Shown in pieces: positions 17,182 to 26,106 of a DNA stretch of 64,000 nucleotides. Origin of the DNA: JALZKA01 sp963701205 (GTDB lineage: Bacteria > Actinomycetota > Thermoleophilia > Solirubrobacterales > 70-9); the NCBI GenBank assembly GCA_963701205.1, contig OY969575.1:2108001-2172000 (forward strand), written 5' to 3'. Position 1 is the first letter of the stretch, and each line of letters opens with the position of its first letter. The notes under the pieces are model-generated. The model had not been told where the DNA came from, searched no databases, and saw only the letters and a list, made by a program, of their open reading frames with translations. The translations under genes were made by a program, and so were the position numbers.

Positions 17182-18993
17182 ATGGAGGCGACGACCGCCC
17201 AACGCCAAGCGAGCGGAGGCCCAGCACGGGACCTGATCGCAAACAGCCTGCCGGCTGCTTTCGAGCTGACGGCTGATCGGCTTGGGAGTGACGACGCAAT
17301 CGTCGATCCGACCCGGGAGCGCACGCTGACCTACAACGAGGCGCGGGCCATGGCTCACAGGGTCGCCGGCGGTCTCGCCAAGCTTGGCATCAGCAAGGGC
17401 GACACCGTCGCCCTGATGCTCAACAACCGCTGGGAGTTCATTCCGCTTGACATGGGCGCCGCCTACCTGGGCGCCGTTCCATTTTCGATTTACCAGACCT
17501 CGTCCCCCGAACAGATCCAGTACTGCTGCGAGGACGCCGGCGCCACCGTCGCGATCATCGAATCCGACTTCCTGGAGACCTTCGAGAAGGCCCGCGAGGA
17601 TTTGCCGGCGCTTGAGCACGTCATCGTCATCGATGGCGAGGGCGGAACCCACACGCTCGCAGACCTCGAGTCGCTGGATCCTGAGTTCGACGGTGCCGCA
17701 GCCGCAGCCCAGATCGAACCCGATGATTTGCTCACCCTGATCTACACGTCGGGCACCACGGGGCCGCCCAAGGGCGTGCAGTTGAGCCAGCGCAACCTGA
17801 TGACCCTGGTGTCAGGACTCGACGACATCGTCACGATGCCCGATCGTGGCGCTCGCGTCATCTCCTGGTTGCCGGCTGCGCACATCGCCGAGCGCGGCGC
17901 CAACTACTACCTGCCGGTGATCAAGGGATGTTCGATAACGATCTGCGCTGACCCGCGCAAGGTCATCGAGGTCCTGCCTACCGTACACCCGACCTGGTTC
18001 TTCGCCGTCCCACGAATTTGGGAGAAGCTCAAGGCGGGCCTCGAGGCAAAGCTCGGCGCAATCCCCGGCGAGGAGGGTGAGAAGGCCCGCGCCGGAATCG
18101 CAGCTGCGATCAAGAAGGTGCAGCTCGAGCAGGCCGGCGAAGACGTCCCCGCCGAACTCGCCGCCGGTGTTGCCGCGGCCGACGAGGCGATGTTCAAGCA
18201 GCTGCGTACCCAGCTCGGCCTGGACGAGATCCTGGCCGTAAACGTCGGCGCGGCGCCGACACCGGTCGAAGTCCTTGAGTTCTTCCACGCCATCGGCATC
18301 CCGATCGGCGAGCTTTGGGGCATGTCCGAGACCTGCGGAGCCGCGACGATCAACCCGCCCGAAAAGGTCAAACTCGGCACGGTTGGTCCCCCGGTACCCG
18401 GGATCGAGATTCAACTTGCCGAGGATGGCGAGGTTCTGGTCAGGGGTCCGTTGATCATGGCCGGGTACCGCAACCAACCCGAAAAGACGGCGGAGACGAT
18501 CGATTCCGACGGCTGGCTTTCGACGGGGGATATCGGCGAGCTCGACGAGGATGGCTACCTGAAGATCGTTGACCGCAAGAAGGAGCTCATCATCAATGCG
18601 GCGGGCAAGAACATGTCGCCGGCGAACATCGAAGCGAAGCTCAAGTCGGCCAGCCCGCTGATCGGTCAGGCGACCGCGATCGGCGACGCCAAGCCGTACA
18701 ACGTCGCGCTGATTGTTCTCGACTCCGACTTCGCCCCGGCCTGGGCCGAGAAGAACGGGATCGAGGACGCGACGCCCGAGGCGCTGGCCACCAACGAGGC
18801 GCTCCTGGCGGCGATCCAGTCCGGTGTGGACGCCGCAAACGAGCGAATGGCGCGAGTCGAGCAGATCAAGAAGTTCAAGGTCCTGCCGACCGAGTGGATG
18901 CCGGGCGGCGACGAGCTGACCCCGACGATGAAGCTCAAGCGCAAGCCCATCGCCGAAAAGTACGCGGACGAGATCGACGAGCTCTACACCTAG
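17182..18993 (+). CDS. Long-chain fatty acid-CoA ligase family protein
   Basis: This AMP-forming enzyme of 603 residues activates a carboxylic acid, probably a long-chain fatty acid, to its CoA ester. The AMP-binding loop is LIYTSGTTGPPKGVQLSQRNL. Also visible are SWLPAAHIAERG, GELWGMSETCG, GWLSTGDIGELDEDGYLKIVDRKKELI, and the C-terminal lysine region in DELTPTMKLKRK. The start ATG 17182 is preceded by a strong AGGAGGAG. It lies 89 bases after rseP in an otherwise housekeeping run. The exact substrate is not visible. Confidence 0.9.
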   Translation: MEATTAQRQASGGPARDLIANSLPAAFELTADRLGSDDAIVDPTRERTLTYNEARAMAHRVAGGLAKLGISKGDTVALMLNNRWEFIPLDMGAAYLGAVPFSIYQTSSPEQIQYCCEDAGATVAIIESDFLETFEKAREDLPALEHVIVIDGEGGTHTLADLESLDPEFDGAAAAAQIEPDDLLTLIYTSGTTGPPKGVQLSQRNLMTLVSGLDDIVTMPDRGARVISWLPAAHIAERGANYYLPVIKGCSITICADPRKVIEVLPTVHPTWFFAVPRIWEKLKAGLEAKLGAIPGEEGEKARAGIAAAIKKVQLEQAGEDVPAELAAGVAAADEAMFKQLRTQLGLDEILAVNVGAAPTPVEVLEFFHAIGIPIGELWGMSETCGAATINPPEKVKLGTVGPPVPGIEIQLAEDGEVLVRGPLIMAGYRNQPEKTAETIDSDGWLSTGDIGELDEDGYLKIVDRKKELIINAAGKNMSPANIEAKLKSASPLIGQATAIGDAKPYNVALIVLDSDFAPAWAEKNGIEDATPEALATNEALLAAIQSGVDAANERMARVEQIKKFKVLPTEWMPGGDELTPTMKLKRKPIAEKYADEIDELYT

Positions 18994-19054
18994 CGCCCCG
19001 ACTTCCGGCCGGAGCTGTATAAGGCGGCCCGGTGGCCGCTGTCACAATGTAGGC

Positions 19055-20323
19055 ATGGCTTCCAAGCGCCAGGTGGATGTAGGCGGCGTCAAGATCGGTG
19101 GCGGCGCTCCCGTTGCCGTCCAGACCATGACGAAGACGGAAACCGCGAACGTCGAAGCGACGATGGAGCAGATCCACAAAGTCGCCGAGGCAGGAGCCGA
19201 CCTGGTGCGTTGCGCCGTCCCGCGCGAACAGGACGCGGACGCGCTCAGGACGATCGTTCGCGGCTCGCCGATTCCGATCATCGCCGACATTCACTTCAAC
19301 CACACGCTCGCGCTGAAGGCCATCGACGCCGGCGCCCACTGCATCCGGCTGAATCCGGGCAACATCGGCGGCCGCGAAAAGGTTGCCGAGGTGGCTGCGA
19401 AGGCGACCAAGGCGGGGGTGCCGATGCGGATCGGCGTCAACTCGGGGTCACTGCCAAAGCACCTGCACGAGCTTGAGCGCGACCAACCGGTCGAGGCCCT
19501 TGTCACCGCAGCGGTCGAGTTCGTCGGGCTGATGGAGTCCCTGGATTTCGAGGACTTCAAGGTGTCGATCAAGTCAACGAACGTCCCCAACACGATTGCC
19601 GCCAACCGCCTGCTGTCGGAGCGAATCGATTACCCGCTGCACCTCGGGATCACCGAGGCCGGAACCAAGTGGTCGGGGTCGCTCAAATCCGCGGTCGGCC
19701 TTGGCACCCTGCTCGCCGACGACATCGGCGACACGATCAGAATCAGCCTTTCCACCTTCCACGCAGAGGAGGAGGTGAAGGTCGCTTGGGAGATCCTCAA
19801 GGCGCTGAAACTGCGCGAACGCGGCCCCGACCTGATCGCCTGTCCGACGTGTGGCCGCCTCCAGTTCGACATGGACACCGTGGTCACCGAGATCGAGCAG
19901 CGACTTGAGGGCTACGAGGACCCGATCGAGGTGGCCGTTCTGGGCTGCGCGGTCAACGGGATCGGCGAGGCCTCGCACGCCGACTTCGGCATTACCGGTG
20001 CCAAGAACGAGGGCCTGATCTTCGCGCACGGCGAGCCGATCCGGAAGGTCAAGCAGGAGGAACTCGTCGATCAGCTCTTTGCCGAGATCGACAAGTCGGT
20101 CGAGCGTGGGGGCGAGGTCATCACTGAAGCGACCGAGGTGGCCGAAGGCGCGGAGTGGCTGCGGAAGATCGAAGAGGAGAACGCTGGTGACCTGACGCCG
20201 GAGAAGATCGCAGCCATGGAGGCCGAGGCCGCGCGAATCGCCGACGACATCACCGCGCCGCCCAAGGAGCGCCTCTCCGAAGACGCATCGCCCACCGCCG
20301 GGCGTCGCTTCACTCGAGCCTAG
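19055..20323 (+). CDS. ispG: 4-hydroxy-3-methylbut-2-enyl diphosphate synthase
   Basis: IspG (GcpE) converts MEcPP to HMBPP using a [4Fe-4S] cluster. The 422-residue sequence has QTMTKTETANVEAT, PIIADIHFNHTLAL and CIRLNPGNIGG. The cluster ligands are in LIACPTCGR (two Cys) and VLGCAVNGIGEA (one Cys, plus the Glu). After the conserved body (about residue 355) comes an extra helical, charged tail of about 65 residues ending TAGRRFTRA. The stop forms a shared CTAG with the convergent gene. Confidence 0.95.
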   Translation: MASKRQVDVGGVKIGGGAPVAVQTMTKTETANVEATMEQIHKVAEAGADLVRCAVPREQDADALRTIVRGSPIPIIADIHFNHTLALKAIDAGAHCIRLNPGNIGGREKVAEVAAKATKAGVPMRIGVNSGSLPKHLHELERDQPVEALVTAAVEFVGLMESLDFEDFKVSIKSTNVPNTIAANRLLSERIDYPLHLGITEAGTKWSGSLKSAVGLGTLLADDIGDTIRISLSTFHAEEEVKVAWEILKALKLRERGPDLIACPTCGRLQFDMDTVVTEIEQRLEGYEDPIEVAVLGCAVNGIGEASHADFGITGAKNEGLIFAHGEPIRKVKQEELVDQLFAEIDKSVERGGEVITEATEVAEGAEWLRKIEEENAGDLTPEKIAAMEAEAARIADDITAPPKERLSEDASPTAGRRFTRA

Positions 20324-22008
20324 GGCCGGGCAACTCCCAGCGCATCGGCTGGATCGGCCCCGCGCACTCGCGAGCCGTAGCGCCGCAGCCAAAGGTGGTA
20401 GGTGACCACTCCGAGCACCGTACGGCGAATTCTGCGCGGCTTCGTTGCACCCAACCTGCCGTGCCCGCCAACGCTTGCCCATACCTCTTCGCCGATCCAA
20501 GGCGCCAGCGGGCCATCGCCAAGCACATCCCGAAAGCCGCGCAGGACCTCGTCGCTCGAGCGCCGAATCGGCAGCCCGGTCGTGGCTTGGAAGCGGTCGT
20601 GGTTACTTGGTATGCGGTCAAGATCCGGGTTGATGCGCGCGGTCACCGCCCGCCGCAGGGACTCCTGGCTCTTTTCGGCGAGACTTACCCGCAGCGAGCG
20701 TTCGATGACCTCGTAGCTGACGAACGGCGCCTCGACCAAGGCCCGCGCGCCAAGGTCGCCGTAGGCGACATGGGCGACCCCGTTCATGGCCCGTAGCCAG
20801 TAGGTCACAAGCAGAGCGCGATTCGGGTGACCGCGAAAGCGCTTCGCCGCCTGCCGAAGCCGCTGACGGGATCGGCGCACGCAAGCCACCCCCAACTCAC
20901 CCTCGAGTGGTTCGGCACGCTCGATCCTCGCTGCGCGCCAAAATGCTCCAGCTAGGTCCCCACGGTCGGGCCCCAGCATCGAGTCGACGACATAACTGCC
21001 GCCGTCACAGGTGATCTCGCCGCCAAACCCGTCGAGCACAACGCCGTTGGCGGCGGCCGCAACGGCATTGTGAGCGGGAGTCAGCCACGGGTTCGCGAGG
21101 CGCATGAAATCGCAGCGCAGGCCACGACTCTCTGTCTCGGGCCAATACTCGTCGATCTTGCCGGTCAGCTTGTGGTGCTTCATGCCAAGCGCTGCCGCAA
21201 CGGCGCCCGATGCGCGCTCCTCGCGATCGTTGCCGCTGTCGCCGTTGACCGTGTATGCCGTGACCTCCAGGCCCCGCTCAGCCAACAGCGCGGCCAGCAG
21301 CCGCGAGTCGCGGCCGCCGCTGAGACAGAGCGCGGACGGCTCGTCTGGAAGCCGGGCCACGATGGCGCGCAAGGCTTCCAGGACCGCATCGGCGCCGTCC
21401 GCGATGCTGACCGCTGGTTCGATCGCAACCCAGGACCATTCCTCGGCATGCTCCACCGCTCGGCCGCCGTCCATGCGAACGAGGGTTTCGGGCCCGAGGC
21501 GGTTGATCTCTGCAAACGGCGTGCTCGGGCCGTTCGGGACGCCGAACATCAGCAGCGCAGACCACGTGTCCCAGTCGGCCGTGAGGATGCCCGGGGTTCC
21601 AAGCGCGAGCGCATCGACCGTGGTGGCGAAGTAGATCGCGGCGTCGTGTTCCAGCCAGTAGAGCCCACGGGCACCGTCCGTGGAGGAGTGGATCGCCGGG
21701 CCGCTGGGCAAGAACACAAGCCCAACGTCCCCGAGCTTTGCCGCCTCGAGCCAGCTCGTTGGTGCAGCCCCGGCGGGTGGCAGCGTTCGTCCCCAGGAAT
21801 GGCCTTTGGTCATCTCGTGGCTCCAGGTCCGAGCGGGCCGATCCGTCAGCAAGACCGCGCCGTCGCGCTCGACCTCCACGCGCATCGGCCCGGGCAGCCC
21901 CGCCGCGATCAAGTCGACGATCGATCGATCGAACCGCCCAATCGCACCACACGCCACGGGCATGCGCAGCGGCTGGTCAACGCCCTCGGTCGATCGCTCA
22001 GCTTCCAT
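20320..22008 (-). CDS. Asparagine-synthase-like protein
   Basis: This 562-residue protein has the ATP-pyrophosphatase loop LCLSGGRDSRLLAAL near residue 240, with WLRAMNGVAH and FEAPFVSYEVIERSLRVSLAEKSQE-like features (VEAPFVSYEVIERSL) of the asparagine synthase fold. The N-terminal region resembles the glutaminase fold but has no Cys at position 2, so glutamine-derived ammonia is not expected from it. Related enzymes make amide bonds by adenylating a carboxylate. The substrate is unknown. It stands alone and inverted between ispG and proS; its stop shares CTAG with ispG. Confidence 0.75.
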   Translation of the reverse strand: MEAERSTEGVDQPLRMPVACGAIGRFDRSIVDLIAAGLPGPMRVEVERDGAVLLTDRPARTWSHEMTKGHSWGRTLPPAGAAPTSWLEAAKLGDVGLVFLPSGPAIHSSTDGARGLYWLEHDAAIYFATTVDALALGTPGILTADWDTWSALLMFGVPNGPSTPFAEINRLGPETLVRMDGGRAVEHAEEWSWVAIEPAVSIADGADAVLEALRAIVARLPDEPSALCLSGGRDSRLLAALLAERGLEVTAYTVNGDSGNDREERASGAVAAALGMKHHKLTGKIDEYWPETESRGLRCDFMRLANPWLTPAHNAVAAAANGVVLDGFGGEITCDGGSYVVDSMLGPDRGDLAGAFWRAARIERAEPLEGELGVACVRRSRQRLRQAAKRFRGHPNRALLVTYWLRAMNGVAHVAYGDLGARALVEAPFVSYEVIERSLRVSLAEKSQESLRRAVTARINPDLDRIPSNHDRFQATTGLPIRRSSDEVLRGFRDVLGDGPLAPWIGEEVWASVGGHGRLGATKPRRIRRTVLGVVTYHLWLRRYGSRVRGADPADALGVARP

Positions 22009-22068
22009 CCACGGCGATGGTAGTTCGGCACTCAGCGGCGCTGCTGCCTCAGTAGGCTGGCCCGGGCA

Positions 22069-23752
22069 ATGACCCGCCTCTCCAGCTACTTCCTACCGAC
22101 GCTGCGCGATGACCCGGCCGACGCAGAATCCACATCGCATCGGCTGATGGTCCGGGCGGGCCTGGTGCGTCAGCTCGGTGCGGGGCTTTGGACCTGGTTG
22201 CCGGCCGGGTATCGCGTCATCCGCAAGGTGGAGGCGATCATCCGATCCGAGATGGACGGCATTGGCGGCCAAGAGGTGCTGGTTCCGATTCTGCAGCCAG
22301 CCGAGCTCTGGCAGCGTACGGAGCGCTACGGGATCGACGAACTCATGAAGCTCGACGACCGCAAAGGTTCGCCGCACGTGCTCGCGATGACGCACGAGGA
22401 GGGCTTGACCTATCACGTGGCCCGCGAGGTTCGCTCCTACCGCGACCTGCCGTTGCTGCTCTACCAGCTTCAGATCAAGGAGCGCGACGAACCGCGGCCT
22501 CGTGCCGGTGTGCTCCGGACACGTGAGTTCACGATGAAGGACGCCTACTCCTTCGACCGCGACGAAGAGGGCCTATCGGTCGTCTACGAGCGCAACCGGG
22601 CCGCGTACACCCGGGTTTTCGATCGCGCCGAGCTTGATTGGTATGAGGTCGAGGCCGACGTCGGCATGATGGGCGGCTCCGGCGCCCACGAGTACATGGC
22701 TCCCTGCGCCGCCGGCGAGAATGAAGTCGCCCTTGCCCCCGGCTACGCCGCCAACGTCGAAGTGGCGAGCGCGCAGGCGCAATCCGTTGACCTCCCACCA
22801 CCGCTGGACGCACCACGCGAGGTGCCGACCCCGGGATTGACCAGCGTGGCCGAAGTGGGGGAGGCCCTTGGCGTCGCCACGGGCGCGTTGATCAAGGCGA
22901 TTCCGGTCGTCGCAGACGAGCGCGGACTCATCATGGTCTTGGTCCGCGGCGATCACCGCCTGAACGAGATCAAGTTGCGAAACGCTCTGGGCGAGGGCTT
23001 TCGCCAAGCCCGTCCCGATGAGATCGACGAGCGCATCGGGCCAACCGGCTTTATCGGACCGGTGGGGACCGAGATTCCGGTGATCAAGGACCTCGCCATC
23101 ACCGGAGAGGGCTACGTATGCGGCGCCAACGGCCCGGACCGGCACCTCATCGGCGTTGTACCTGGGCGCGATTTCACATTTTCCGAGCGTTGACGTGCGC
23201 GCGGTCGAGGAAGGCGACACAGCCCCGGGCGGCGGACGCATCCGGGTCGAACCCGCGATCGAGGTCGGCAACATCTTCAAACTCGGGACGCGGTACTCGG
23301 ATCCGCTCGGGGCCACCTACCTGGACGAGTCAGGCACAGAGCGGGCGATCGTAATGGGGAGCTACGGGATCGGCCCGGCCAGGATCGTGGCCGCGACCAT
23401 CGAACAGCGCGCGGACGACAAGGGAATCGTCTGGCCGCGGTCGCTCGCCCCCTGGGATTTGGAACTCGTGAGCTTGGGGCGCTCGGGCGACGAGACGGTC
23501 GCCGCGGCCGAGTCGCTGTATGAGGAACTCGCCCAAACGGGAATGGAGGTGCTGTTCGACGATCGCGAGGCAGGCGCCGGGGAGAAGTTGACGGACGCCG
23601 AGCTCTTAGGGCTCCCGCTGCGAGTCGTCGCTGGCAAGCGCGGCCTCGCGGCCGGAGAACTGGAGGCGCAGACACGGGCGTCTGGCGCCGACCATACGAT
23701 TCCGCTGGAAGGCGCAGCGGCCGCGATCGCCGAGCTGCTCGACCGGACTTAG
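22069..23752 (+). CDS. proS: Prolyl-tRNA synthetase, broken by a frameshift
   Basis: ProS charges tRNA-Pro. The first part (22069 to about 23182) has the class II motifs LWTWLPAGYRVIRKVEAIIRSEMD, QLQIKERDEPRPRAGVLRTREFTMKDAYSFD and an editing-type insertion. The second part, one base out of phase, carries VGNIFKLGTRYSDPLGA, VMGSYGIGPARIVAA and the anticodon-binding domain. The starting frame ends at TGA 23191-23193; the TTTT at 23179-23182 is the probable site of an extra base. Corrected, the protein has about 560 residues, normal for the bacterial type. It is probably functional in the living cell, since the gene is essential. Confidence 0.93.
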
Positions 23753-23757
23753 CTGCG

Positions 23758-24414
23758 ATGGCCGGTGAGCCACGACCAAGCAACCGACGCCTCTCGCTCC
23801 GGCGTCTGGTTGGTCTGGATCGCTCGGGGCCGTTGCCTTCGCAAACGCGTGCGGGTGCACCCATGCGCCCCTTTACCCTGCCGAACCTGGTCGGGTACCT
23901 GCGCCTGGTCTCGATTCCGATCTTCCTTTACGTGGCGCTTTCCTCCGACGACGGGCGCGTGGCCGGCGCCACCTTGCTCTACCTCTGGATCACCCTCGGT
24001 GATTACATCGACGGCTTCCTGGCTCGCGCCACCGGGCAGTACTCACGGATGGGCGCGCTGCTCGACCCCTTCGTCGACAGGCTTTCTGCCCTCGCAGGGG
24101 CTGCCGTCAACTGGCATTTTGAGTTCTTGCCCCGTTTCTCGCTTGTGATCCTGGCCCTGCGCGAGTTGGCCACCGTGATCCTTGCCCGCATGGCACTGCG
24201 CCGCGGTATCGACCTGGAGATCAGCTGGGTTGGGAGGGTCGGCACCCTGTTCACCTTTGGCGGGTTGTTCTGGTCGCTTGTCTTCGACCACTGGATCACA
24301 GTTGTGATGTTCGCAATTGGAGTCGGGCTGGGGATCATCGCGACGACGGCATACGTGATCGCGGCGCGTCGGCGCCTGCGCCAACTCCGGGACGCGGCCG
24401 ACGCCCAGAACTAG
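23758..24414 (+). CDS. pgsA: CDP-alcohol phosphatidyltransferase (PgsA-like)
   Basis: This family transfers a phosphatidyl group from CDP-diacylglycerol to an alcohol; phosphatidylglycerophosphate synthase is the likely role. The signature D-x2-DG-x2-AR-x8-G-x3-D-x3-D is complete in DYIDGFLARATGQYSRMGA followed by LLDPFVDR. The membrane segments begin at PNLVGYLRLVSIPIFLYVAL. The first ATG at 23758 leaves only a 5-base gap to proS but adds 35 Arg/Pro-rich residues; ATG 23863 gives the usual short N-terminus (MRPFTLPN) and may be the true start. Confidence 0.88.
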   Translation: MAGEPRPSNRRLSLRRLVGLDRSGPLPSQTRAGAPMRPFTLPNLVGYLRLVSIPIFLYVALSSDDGRVAGATLLYLWITLGDYIDGFLARATGQYSRMGALLDPFVDRLSALAGAAVNWHFEFLPRFSLVILALRELATVILARMALRRGIDLEISWVGRVGTLFTFGGLFWSLVFDHWITVVMFAIGVGLGIIATTAYVIAARRRLRQLRDAADAQN

Positions 24415-24464
24415 ATTCGATCGGCCCTGAGGTGCACGCTCTCCGCCAAACGCTAAAGCTCAAC

Positions 24465-24491
24465 TTGAACTTGGGCGAAGGGATGTAAACT
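24465..24491 (+). promoter_or_regulatory. Candidate promoter upstream of the RsiG-like gene
   Basis: In the 137-base gap after pgsA, TTGAAC (24465-24470) and TAAACT (24486-24491) stand 15 bases apart. The spacing is short for a vegetative promoter, so this is only a candidate. ATGTAAAC (24483-24490) inside it is the reverse complement of an octamer found in two other intergenic gaps of the window. The gene start lies 60 bases downstream. Confidence 0.35.
24483..24490 (-). repeat. GTTTACAT octamer, copy 1
   Basis: The minus strand reads GTTTACAT. The same octamer occurs at 41604-41611 and 44756-44763, each time in an intergenic gap of this GC-rich segment. It may be a promoter or operator element; function is unknown. 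Confidence 0.35.
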
Positions 24492-24551
24492 CGCTGACTC
24501 AGACGTCTGGCCAAGGCGGCGTCGGCGATGCGAACCTCGAGGAGCGGCAGA

Positions 24552-24845
24552 ATGCAACACGATCAAGCTTTTCCCGATATCGGCTCGATGAATGACGAGG
24601 AGCTGAAACGCATGATCGATCAGCTCACCGAGGAAGAGCGAGAGGTCTCGTACCGCCGCCGAGTCCTACACGGGCAGATCGATTTGATGCGCGCCGAACT
24701 CGTCAACCGACTGAAGAGCAAACGTGACGGCGGGCAAAGCCTGCTGAGCGGCTCCGACGTCACCAGGCTCACGGAGATCTTGCTTGGCAAGATTCCCTCG
24801 ACGCCCGCGCCCGATGAAGGCGAGGGCGGGGGAGCCGCAACCTGA
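24552..24845 (+). CDS. RsiG-like coiled-coil protein, candidate c-di-GMP-responsive anti-sigma factor
   Basis: This 97-residue protein is mostly one long helix (about residues 15-60) with a disordered acidic end. It resembles the RsiG family, which in Streptomyces binds c-di-GMP and holds sigma WhiG inactive. The published motif, from memory, is E-x3-S-x2-R-x3-Q-x3-D; here E29, S33, R36, H40 and D44 fall at exactly those spacings with His in place of Gln. Only one motif copy is present, as expected for a homodimer. Start 24552 has GAGGAG 7 bases upstream. It overlaps the next gene as TGATG. The sigma partner is not in the window. Confidence 0.65.
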   Translation: MQHDQAFPDIGSMNDEELKRMIDQLTEEEREVSYRRRVLHGQIDLMRAELVNRLKSKRDGGQSLLSGSDVTRLTEILLGKIPSTPAPDEGEGGGAAT

Positions 24846-25315
24846 TGGCGGTCCACTGCCCAGAGTGCGGGTTCGTCAACCCCGCAGGCGCCAATTACTG
24901 CCAGAAATGCGGCGCGTACCTCGGCCGGCCCGAGGGAGCGGACGAGCCGACGACGATGACCTACAAGGTCGATGAGACCGGCGAGTACACGGTTATCGAT
25001 ATTGAGGAAGAGGTACACGACGCCGGCGCCGCGCTGGTCATTCGCTCTGGCGGAGGCAGGGCGGGCGAGAGCTTCCCAGTCGCCGGCGAGCGGATCTCGA
25101 TCGGACGCACCCCGGATGCTGCGGTCTTTCTCGACGACGTAACGGTCTCACGCAACCACGCGCTGCTGGTACGTCGCCAGGATGGCTTCTACATCGACGA
25201 TCTTGGCTCGCTGAACGGAACTTATGTAAACCGCAAGCGCATCGAGTCGCATCGCCTCGAGGACGGCGATGAAATTCAGATCGGCAAGTACAAGCTGAGC
25301 TACTTGGAGCGCTGA
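24845..25315 (+). CDS. Zinc-ribbon FHA-domain protein (GarA/OdhI-like)
   Basis: This 156-residue protein starts with a zinc ribbon (Cys5, Cys8, Cys19, Cys22). A linker with adjacent threonines (T36, T37, T39) in an acidic context follows, then an FHA domain over about residues 63-156. The phosphothreonine-binding residues are visible: ISIGRTPDAAV, VSRNH (S102, R103, H105) and LGSLNGTYVN. In mycobacteria GarA has an N-terminal threonine pair phosphorylated by Ser/Thr kinases and then bound by its own FHA domain, which controls 2-oxoglutarate use. The same logic may apply here. The following MerR gene repeats the garA-ftsR order. Confidence 0.83.
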   Translation: MAVHCPECGFVNPAGANYCQKCGAYLGRPEGADEPTTMTYKVDETGEYTVIDIEEEVHDAGAALVIRSGGGRAGESFPVAGERISIGRTPDAAVFLDDVTVSRNHALLVRRQDGFYIDDLGSLNGTYVNRKRIESHRLEDGDEIQIGKYKLSYLER

Positions 25316-25328
25316 GGGAGTGACGTTG

Positions 25329-26084
25329 ATGACCGCCAAAACGAGCGACCGCACCGAATCCGGCAAGCGCCCGCGCGAGGACTCGCGGCCCCGAAAGGCA
25401 CTCACGATCGGCGCGGTCGCGAAGATCCTGAGCCAGGAGTTCGACGATATAACGATCTCCAAGATCCGCTACCTGGAGGACCAAAAGCTTCTGGCGCCGC
25501 GCCGGACGCCCGGCGGTTACCGGCTCTACAGCCAGGCTGATGTCGAACGCTTGCAGGCAATCCTGCGGATGCAGCGTGACGAGTTCTTGCCGCTGCGCGT
25601 TATTCGCCAGGAACTTGCGACGGGCGCCTTTGACGCCGACCGCAGGCCGGCGGCCGACATCGGGCAAAAGCGCCGCGCCTTGACGGTGGACTCGCAGGTC
25701 CAGACAATGTCAACCGACGAGCTTGTCGAGCAGTCGGGCATCAGCCCTGAGTTTCTGCGCGAACTGGCTGAGTTCGGGGTTCTTGAGCCCAATCGCCGCG
25801 ACGGCCGGGTCAGCTTTGACGAGACGGACCTTGAAATCGCTCGCGCCGCCGCGGAGCTGGCCCAGCACGGTGTGGCCGCCAGGAACCTGAAGGTGTTTCG
25901 CACGTCGGCCGACCGTGAAGCCGCCCTTCTTGAGCAGCTCCTTGGCGCGTCACTCAGCTCCCGCAGCCAGGCCCGCCGTCGCGAAGCCGTCGAGAATTTG
26001 GAGAACCTGGCTGCCGTCTGTGGCCACCTCAAGCAACTGCTGCTCGTTCGCGACCTTCGGCGGCTGAAGGGCGCGGAGGAGTGA
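25329..26084 (+). CDS. ftsR: MerR-family regulator, FtsR type
   Basis: This 251-residue protein has an N-terminal MerR winged helix: LTIGAVAKILSQEFDDITISKIRYLEDQKLLAPRRT, then GGYRLYSQADVERLQAIL. A second helical region carries MSTDELVEQSGISPEFLRELAEFGVLEP, which looks like a repeated HTH. This matches Rv1828/FtsR, which sits beside the FHA gene in mycobacteria and corynebacteria and activates ftsZ in Corynebacterium. ATG 25329 is preferred because GAGGGAG sits 8 bases upstream; a GTG at 25320 overlaps that site. The symbol is by homology and context. Confidence 0.82.
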   Translation: MTAKTSDRTESGKRPREDSRPRKALTIGAVAKILSQEFDDITISKIRYLEDQKLLAPRRTPGGYRLYSQADVERLQAILRMQRDEFLPLRVIRQELATGAFDADRRPAADIGQKRRALTVDSQVQTMSTDELVEQSGISPEFLRELAEFGVLEPNRRDGRVSFDETDLEIARAAAELAQHGVAARNLKVFRTSADREAALLEQLLGASLSSRSQARRREAVENLENLAAVCGHLKQLLLVRDLRRLKGAEE

Positions 26085-26106
26085 CGCGCGGTCTCGCGGG
26101 CTGAGC

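Noticed and set aside
15988..23752. Frameshifts in rseP and proS as true pseudogenes
   Set aside because: Both are normally required, both breaks sit on homopolymers, and both downstream halves keep full conservation, so assembly error is the better reading.
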